In this document: one piece after another, positions 45,166 to 48,262 of the stretch
Position numbering within the stretch: the first letter of the stretch is position 1
How the letters are laid out: each line of letters opens with the position of its first letter
NCBI RefSeq assembly: GCF_014180715.1
Contig: NZ_JACEFC010000020.1
Location: 1-48,262, forward strand
Direction of reading: 5' to 3'
DNA length: 48,262 nt
From: Nocardioides stalactiti
GTDB taxonomy: Bacteria > Actinomycetota > Actinomycetes > Propionibacteriales > Nocardioidaceae
Position numbers and translations under genes: made by a program
Notes under the pieces: generated by a model
What the model was told of the DNA's origin: nothing
The model's input: the letters and a program-made list of their open reading frames with translations, nothing else
The model's database searches: none

Positions 45166-45993
45166 TCACGCCACCCCCTGGGGAACGAGCATCACGTAGG
45201 CCTGCGTGATGCCGACGTTGACGACGGCGAGCAGGATCACGCTGAGGACCACCGCCTGGTTGACGGCGTCGGCCACGGCCTTGGGACCGCCGTGGGCGTT
45301 CATCCCCTTGTGGGCGGCGACGATGACGGCGATGAAACCGAAGATCAACGCCTTGAACTCGGCGAGGAAGAGGTCCGTCGGCTGACTCAGCCCGACGAAG
45401 GACTCGATGTAGGTGCCGGCTGAGATCTGGCCCGTGCCGACCACCATGATGAACGCGGTCGTCATCGCGGTCATCGCGCAGACCACGGTGAGCATGAGCG
45501 CGACGAGCAGTGCGGCGAGCACGCGGGGCGCGACCAGGCGCTGCGTGGGCGAGATGCCCATGACCTTGAGCGCGTCGAGCTCCTCACGCACGGTCCGGGC
45601 GCCGAGGTCGGCACAGATGGCCGACCCGACCGCGCCGGCGATCATCAGCGACGTCACCAACGGTGCGCCCTGGCGCAGCACGCCGATGCCGTTGACCGCG
45701 CCGATGAAGGACTGGGCACCGATCTGGTTGGCCGCGGCGCCGATCTGGACCGACGTGATGACGCCGAACGGGATCGACACCAGGATCGTCGGCAGCAGCG
45801 ACACCCGCGTCATGAACCAGCACTGGAGCAGGAACTCGGTCCAGGAGAACTTGCGCTGGATGATGTCCGTCGCGATGAAGCGCGACGCCTCGACCGACAG
45901 CACCACGAGCTTGCCCGTGGTCACCACGCCCGCCTTGGCTCTTCCGTTGAGATTGTCGAAGATCGACCGTCCCCCGGCCATCACTGCCGTCAT
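45166..45993 (-). CDS. YrbEA (MlaE-type) permease of second mce locus
   Basis: Integral membrane protein of 275 residues with 'FSWTEFLLQCWFMTRVSLLPTILVSIPFGVITSVQIG', coupling motif 'CADLGARTVREELDALKVMGISPTQRL', and several membrane helices. ATG at 45993 has AAGGGG about six bases upstream and forms an ATGA overlap with a 22-codon micro-ORF. No KstR-type site is seen upstream, so this locus is probably controlled differently from the mce4-like one. Confidence 0.92.
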   Translation of the reverse strand: MTAVMAGGRSIFDNLNGRAKAGVVTTGKLVVLSVEASRFIATDIIQRKFSWTEFLLQCWFMTRVSLLPTILVSIPFGVITSVQIGAAANQIGAQSFIGAVNGIGVLRQGAPLVTSLMIAGAVGSAICADLGARTVREELDALKVMGISPTQRLVAPRVLAALLVALMLTVVCAMTAMTTAFIMVVGTGQISAGTYIESFVGLSQPTDLFLAEFKALIFGFIAVIVAAHKGMNAHGGPKAVADAVNQAVVLSVILLAVVNVGITQAYVMLVPQGVA

Positions 45994-46058
45994 CGCGGCC
46001 CCTTCTCATACAGGCGGGCATACGAAGCTCGGGAGCTGAACTTCGCGGCTGGTGTCAT
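45990..46058 (-). CDS. Micro-ORF 2 (22 residues) overlapping yrbEA start
   Basis: ATG 46058 to TGA 45990, 22 residues, basic ('MTPAAKFSSRASYARLYEKG'). It overlaps the end of micro-ORF 1 as ATGA and overlaps the yrbEA ATG as ATGA. GGAGG lies about ten bases upstream. No homologue is known to me. A translated leader that couples ribosomes into yrbEA is the simplest reading; chance overlap is possible. Confidence 0.4.
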   Translation of the reverse strand: MTPAAKFSSRASYARLYEKGPR

Positions 46059-46144
46059 CCGGCCACCGCCTCCGGCGTGTCGCTGAGCACGAGCACCTGA
46101 GGCGGGCCGAGGAGAAAAAGAGCGAGCAGCGATGCACGTCCCAT
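46055..46144 (-). CDS. Micro-ORF 1 (29 residues, hydrophobic) in mce leader
   Basis: ATG 46144 to TGA 46055, 29 residues, hydrophobic start ('MGRASLLALFLLGPPQVLVL') followed by 'SDTPEAVAG'. AGGGGTGG lies about four bases upstream, a good ribosome site. It precedes micro-ORF 2 with an ATGA overlap. The peptide resembles a short signal sequence or leader peptide; expression is not proven. Confidence 0.42.
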   Translation of the reverse strand: MGRASLLALFLLGPPQVLVLSDTPEAVAG

Positions 46145-46175
46145 GCGCCACCCCTGTCGCTCGGTACCTTCGCCG

Positions 46176-46207
46176 CAGGCTCTTTTGCCTGTTGCTCGGT
46201 GTAACAG
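46176..46207. promoter_or_regulatory. Leader hairpin and inverted repeat upstream of second mce operon
   Basis: CAGGC (46176-46180) and GCCTG (46187-46191) form a 5-bp stem with loop TCTTTT. It abuts the inverted repeat CTGTT-N9-AACAG (46189-46207), which contains the word CGGTGTAAC also present before the MceA paralogue at 35870-35878. Candidate operator or attenuator for the second mce operon; no -10 element stands out. Confidence 0.35.
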
Positions 46208-46223
46208 ATATCACGAGAAAACG

Positions 46224-47192
46224 TCACACGTGGGGAAAGTGTCCACGAAGAGACGCTCGGTGACCACGCCTCGGACGCCGCAATCCGGCGGCTCCGAGAA
46301 GCAGTACGACCCGTCCCCGGTGCGGTCTCCAGGGCTCGAGCAGGGCTGCCATCTCCCGGTCGTCGATCTCTTGGCCGGTCAACGCCCAACCCACGTCCTT
46401 GGCTACGTGGAAATCGCCGAACGGCACCGCATCGGGATCGCCCAGGGTCCGCTGGCGGACCTCGGCACTCGTCCACGCTCCGAGCCCGGGAAGGCTGCGC
46501 AGGGCCCGGTCGAGCGCGTCCGCGGTGTCGGCACCTCCGTCGGCACCGCGCGCGACGATGCGATCGAGGGCGTCGGCGTGCCGCGCGGCGGTCACCAGGG
46601 CGCGGGAGCGCGCCGGGTCGACGTGGAGACCGAGCCACGCCCACGACGGCACAGCGGCGACCTGCTCGGGCGTCGGAGGGAGGTGCAGCCCAGCGGCGCG
46701 ACCGGGTCCGGGCGCCGGTTCGCCGTACCTGCGGACCAGGTCGCGAAAGCCGGCGAAGGCCTCCTTGCCGGTCACCTTCTGCTCGATGATCGTCGGGACC
46801 AGCGACTCGAACGGCCGGCCGCTCCGACTCAGCCGCACGTGCGGGTGGCGACGCCATGCCTCGGCCACGACCGGGTGGCGCGGCTCGAAGCCGGTCCAGT
46901 CGTCGTCGGCGCCGAGGAGCGCCGGCAGCTGGTCGAGGGCCCAGCCCGCACCCGGCCCCCAGGCGCGAGCCTCGACCAGGCCCTCGCTGGTGCGCGCGTC
47001 CACGGAGAGCGTCACGGGGCCTTCCGGCGTGCGGCTCGCGCGCCAGTGGGGCCCCGGTTCTCCCGGCGCCGCGAGGCGCAGCGTCGGGTCTGCGCCGCCG
47101 CGGCGGTGCTGCGCGAGGGTGGCGCGCACGGCACACGGCCAGTCCGGGCGCCACGAACGCGCCGCTTCGGCCTCCTCCACGGGAAAGAACAC
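46224..47192 (-). CDS. DNA-3-methyladenine glycosylase-like (HhH-GPD) protein
   Basis: Base-excision repair protein of 322 residues. The helix-hairpin-helix 'LRSLPGLGAWTSAEV' (about 230-244) is followed by 'GDPDAVPFGDFHVAKDVGWALTG', in which the Asp of 'GDFH' is the likely catalytic residue, as in the AlkA/HhH-GPD group. 'LVPTIIEQKVTGKEAFAGFRDLVRRYG' is the usual 'Q.VS...A' segment. The AlkA-type N-domain is present. GTG at 47192 has no clear ribosome site; GTG 47180 is an alternative. It diverges from the TetR gene at 47282. Confidence 0.85.
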   Translation of the reverse strand: MFFPVEEAEAARSWRPDWPCAVRATLAQHRRGGADPTLRLAAPGEPGPHWRASRTPEGPVTLSVDARTSEGLVEARAWGPGAGWALDQLPALLGADDDWTGFEPRHPVVAEAWRRHPHVRLSRSGRPFESLVPTIIEQKVTGKEAFAGFRDLVRRYGEPAPGPGRAAGLHLPPTPEQVAAVPSWAWLGLHVDPARSRALVTAARHADALDRIVARGADGGADTADALDRALRSLPGLGAWTSAEVRQRTLGDPDAVPFGDFHVAKDVGWALTGQEIDDREMAALLEPWRPHRGRVVLLLGAAGLRRPRRGHRASLRGHFPHV

Positions 47193-47197
47193 TAGGC

Positions 47198-47210
47198 TGT
47201 CCCTCGGACA
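47198..47210. promoter_or_regulatory. Inverted repeat in glycosylase/TetR divergent gap
   Basis: TGTCC-CTC-GGACA (47198-47210) has perfect 5-bp arms and sits just upstream of the glycosylase start, within the 89-bp gap it shares with the TetR gene. Candidate operator for that TetR protein; assignment is positional only. Confidence 0.35.
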
Positions 47211-47281
47211 CGAAAGTGATTCGCAGAACTACGACAACAATCCGGGACAGCAGTCCGGCAAGTCAGGAAGGGGACCTCGAC

Positions 47282-47869
47282 GTGACCACGACTCCCGAGA
47301 CACGCCGCGCCCGCCTCGACCAGGAGGCCGTCCTGCAGGCGGCCGAGACGCTCGTCGACCGCGACGGCTACGACGCGCTGACGATGACGTTGCTCGCCTC
47401 GGAGCTCGACACCCGGGTCTCCTCGCTCTACAACCACGTGGCCAACCTCGACGACCTCCGTGCGTCGGTCCAGATCCGCGCGATGCGGCTGCTCGGCGAC
47501 CACGTCCGCCGTGCCGCCATGGGCCACGCCGGGGCCGACGGGCTGCGCGTCCTCAGCCATGAGCTGCGCGCCTTCGCCCGCGCCAAGCCGGAGCGCTACG
47601 CCGCGATCACCCGGCCGCCCATCGACCGCGAGGCGTTCTTCGCCGCCGCTCTCGAGACCCTCGAGGCGCTGGCGGTGATGGTGCGCTCCGCCGGTCTCGC
47701 CGAGGATCAGGTGCTGACGACCGGGATGGCCGTCTTCGCCGCCCTCCACGGCTTCGTCTCACTGGAGGCCGCCGGCTACTTCGGCGACATCGAGGAGGAC
47801 CTCGACAGCGTCTACGAGATCGTCATCCGCGGCGCCGTCACGGCCGCCGTGCTCGAAGCCACGCACTGA
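47282..47869 (+). CDS. TetR-family regulator with WHG-type C-domain
   Basis: Protein of 195 residues. Helix-turn-helix 'AVLQAAETLVDRDGYDALTMTLLASELDTRVSSLYNHVANLDDLRASV' (16-63); the Asn-His in 'LYNHV' is frequent in the TetR_C WHG group. C-terminal 'TTGMAVFAALHGFVSLEAAGYF' and 'LDSVYEIVIRGAVTAAV' also fit. GTG at 47282 has AAGGGGA about eight bases upstream. It may regulate itself and the divergent glycosylase gene. The ligand is unknown. Confidence 0.85.
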   Translation: MTTTPETRRARLDQEAVLQAAETLVDRDGYDALTMTLLASELDTRVSSLYNHVANLDDLRASVQIRAMRLLGDHVRRAAMGHAGADGLRVLSHELRAFARAKPERYAAITRPPIDREAFFAAALETLEALAVMVRSAGLAEDQVLTTGMAVFAALHGFVSLEAAGYFGDIEEDLDSVYEIVIRGAVTAAVLEATH

Positions 47870-47919
47870 CCGCGCCCCGGACCGCGGTCGGCGGGCCAGG
47901 CCGCTGGGGCGGTCCCGGA

Positions 47920-47925
47920 TAACGT
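47920..47925 (+). promoter_or_regulatory. -10 element of a leaderless promoter (DNA ligase gene)
   Basis: TAACGT fits TANNNT and ends seven bases before GTG 47933. No ribosome site is seen; leaderless initiation is likely. Confidence 0.42.
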
Positions 47926-47932
47926 CGGGGCC

Positions 47933-48262
47933 GTGCTGCTCCACGAGGTCGTCGACGCGTCCGCCCGGATCGGGGAGATGCGCTCGCGCAAGGCCAAGAC
48001 CAGCGAGATCGCGCGCCTGCTGACGCGGGCCGAGCCGGAGGAGCGCGCGCTCGTCGCGGTCTTCCTCAGCGGCCGGCTCCGCCAACGTCGTACCGGGCTC
48101 GGCTGGCGCGGCCTGCAGACGCTGCCCGCCCCGGCCGAGACGCCCTCGCTGTCCGTCACGGAGGTCGACGCGGCGTTCGAGCAGCTCGGCTCGCTGGCCG
48201 GGCCCGGGTCGGTGGCGGCCCGCGCGGCCGGTGTCACCGCGCTGTTCGGCCGCGCGGCCGAC
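47933..48262 (+). CDS. ATP-dependent DNA ligase, N-terminal part (truncated by window edge)
   Basis: The first 110 residues are present and the frame is open to the right edge. 'LLHEVVDASARIGEMRSRKAKTSEIARLLTRAEPEERALVAVFLSGRLRQRRTGLGW' is the helical DNA-binding N-domain of actinobacterial LigB-type ATP-dependent ligases. The nucleotidyltransferase motif KxDG would lie beyond the window. GTG at 47933 is seven bases after a TAACGT -10. Such ligases act beside NAD-dependent LigA; the neighbouring glycosylase hints at a repair context, but the genes are not co-transcribed. Confidence 0.88.
   Translation, partial: MLLHEVVDASARIGEMRSRKAKTSEIARLLTRAEPEERALVAVFLSGRLRQRRTGLGWRGLQTLPAPAETPSLSVTEVDAAFEQLGSLAGPGSVAARAAGVTALFGRAAD

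Noticed and set aside
45994..46223. KstR-type site before the second mce operon
   Set aside because: No AACnnGTT core is present in this gap; GTAACAG and AACGTCACAC lack the second half-site.

Overview
The window is about 48 kb of very GC-rich DNA with GTG, TTG and ATG starts, ATGA/GTGA gene overlaps and several apparently leaderless genes. Two complete actinobacterial mce loci, F420-type oxidoreductases and a KstR regulator point to an actinobacterium. Nocardioidaceae (Nocardioides-like) is my best guess; it is inferred from gene style, not from any marker gene.

The theme is sterol uptake and oxidation. A TetR-family protein (4585-5202) closely resembles mycobacterial KstR. Five copies of a KstR-type operator (TnnAACnnGTTnnA, all with core AACGTGTT) lie in front of: an acyl-CoA dehydrogenase and a methyltransferase (503-516); kstR and a glycosyltransferase/methyltransferase/toroid operon (4420-4433); the CYP51-CYP123 operon and an F420-type (LLM) gene (12827-12840); a ferredoxin-reductase/FdxD/Hsd4A/steroid-dehydrogenase operon (19746-19759); and a ten-gene mce4-like importer operon (30168-30181).

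Layout: 1-471 truncated acyl-CoA dehydrogenase; 536-4357 methyltransferases, toroid protein and glycosyltransferase; 4585-5202 kstR; 5223-12783 nine-gene operon (TetR, CYP123, SDR, CYP51, ferredoxin, NTF2-like, ALDH, SDR, CMD) whose content recalls the M. tuberculosis cyp51 region; 12852-16340 LLM oxidoreductase, an unrecognised Cys/His protein and a flavin monooxygenase-like protein; 16399-19736 steroid dehydrogenases and redox partners; 19794-30135 mce4-like locus; 30323-31003 channel-like membrane protein; 31022-31247 hairpin repeat; 31235-33364 uvrB; 33407-45993 a second mce locus with an extra MceA paralogue, a phospholipase D-like protein, an SDR and a CMD protein; 45990-46144 two overlapping micro-ORFs; then a base-excision glycosylase, a TetR regulator and the start of an ATP-dependent DNA ligase.

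Working model (inference): KstR releases its operators when sterol intermediates appear. The mce4-like complex imports sterol, powered by an MceG/Mkl ATPase encoded elsewhere. The FNR-like reductase and the two ferredoxins feed electrons to CYP51 and CYP123, and the SDRs, Hsd4A and the acyl-CoA dehydrogenase act on nucleus and side chain. A sterol 14-alpha-demethylase beside the importer suggests the strain may handle 14-methyl sterols such as lanosterol. The second mce locus has no KstR-type site and probably carries another lipid.
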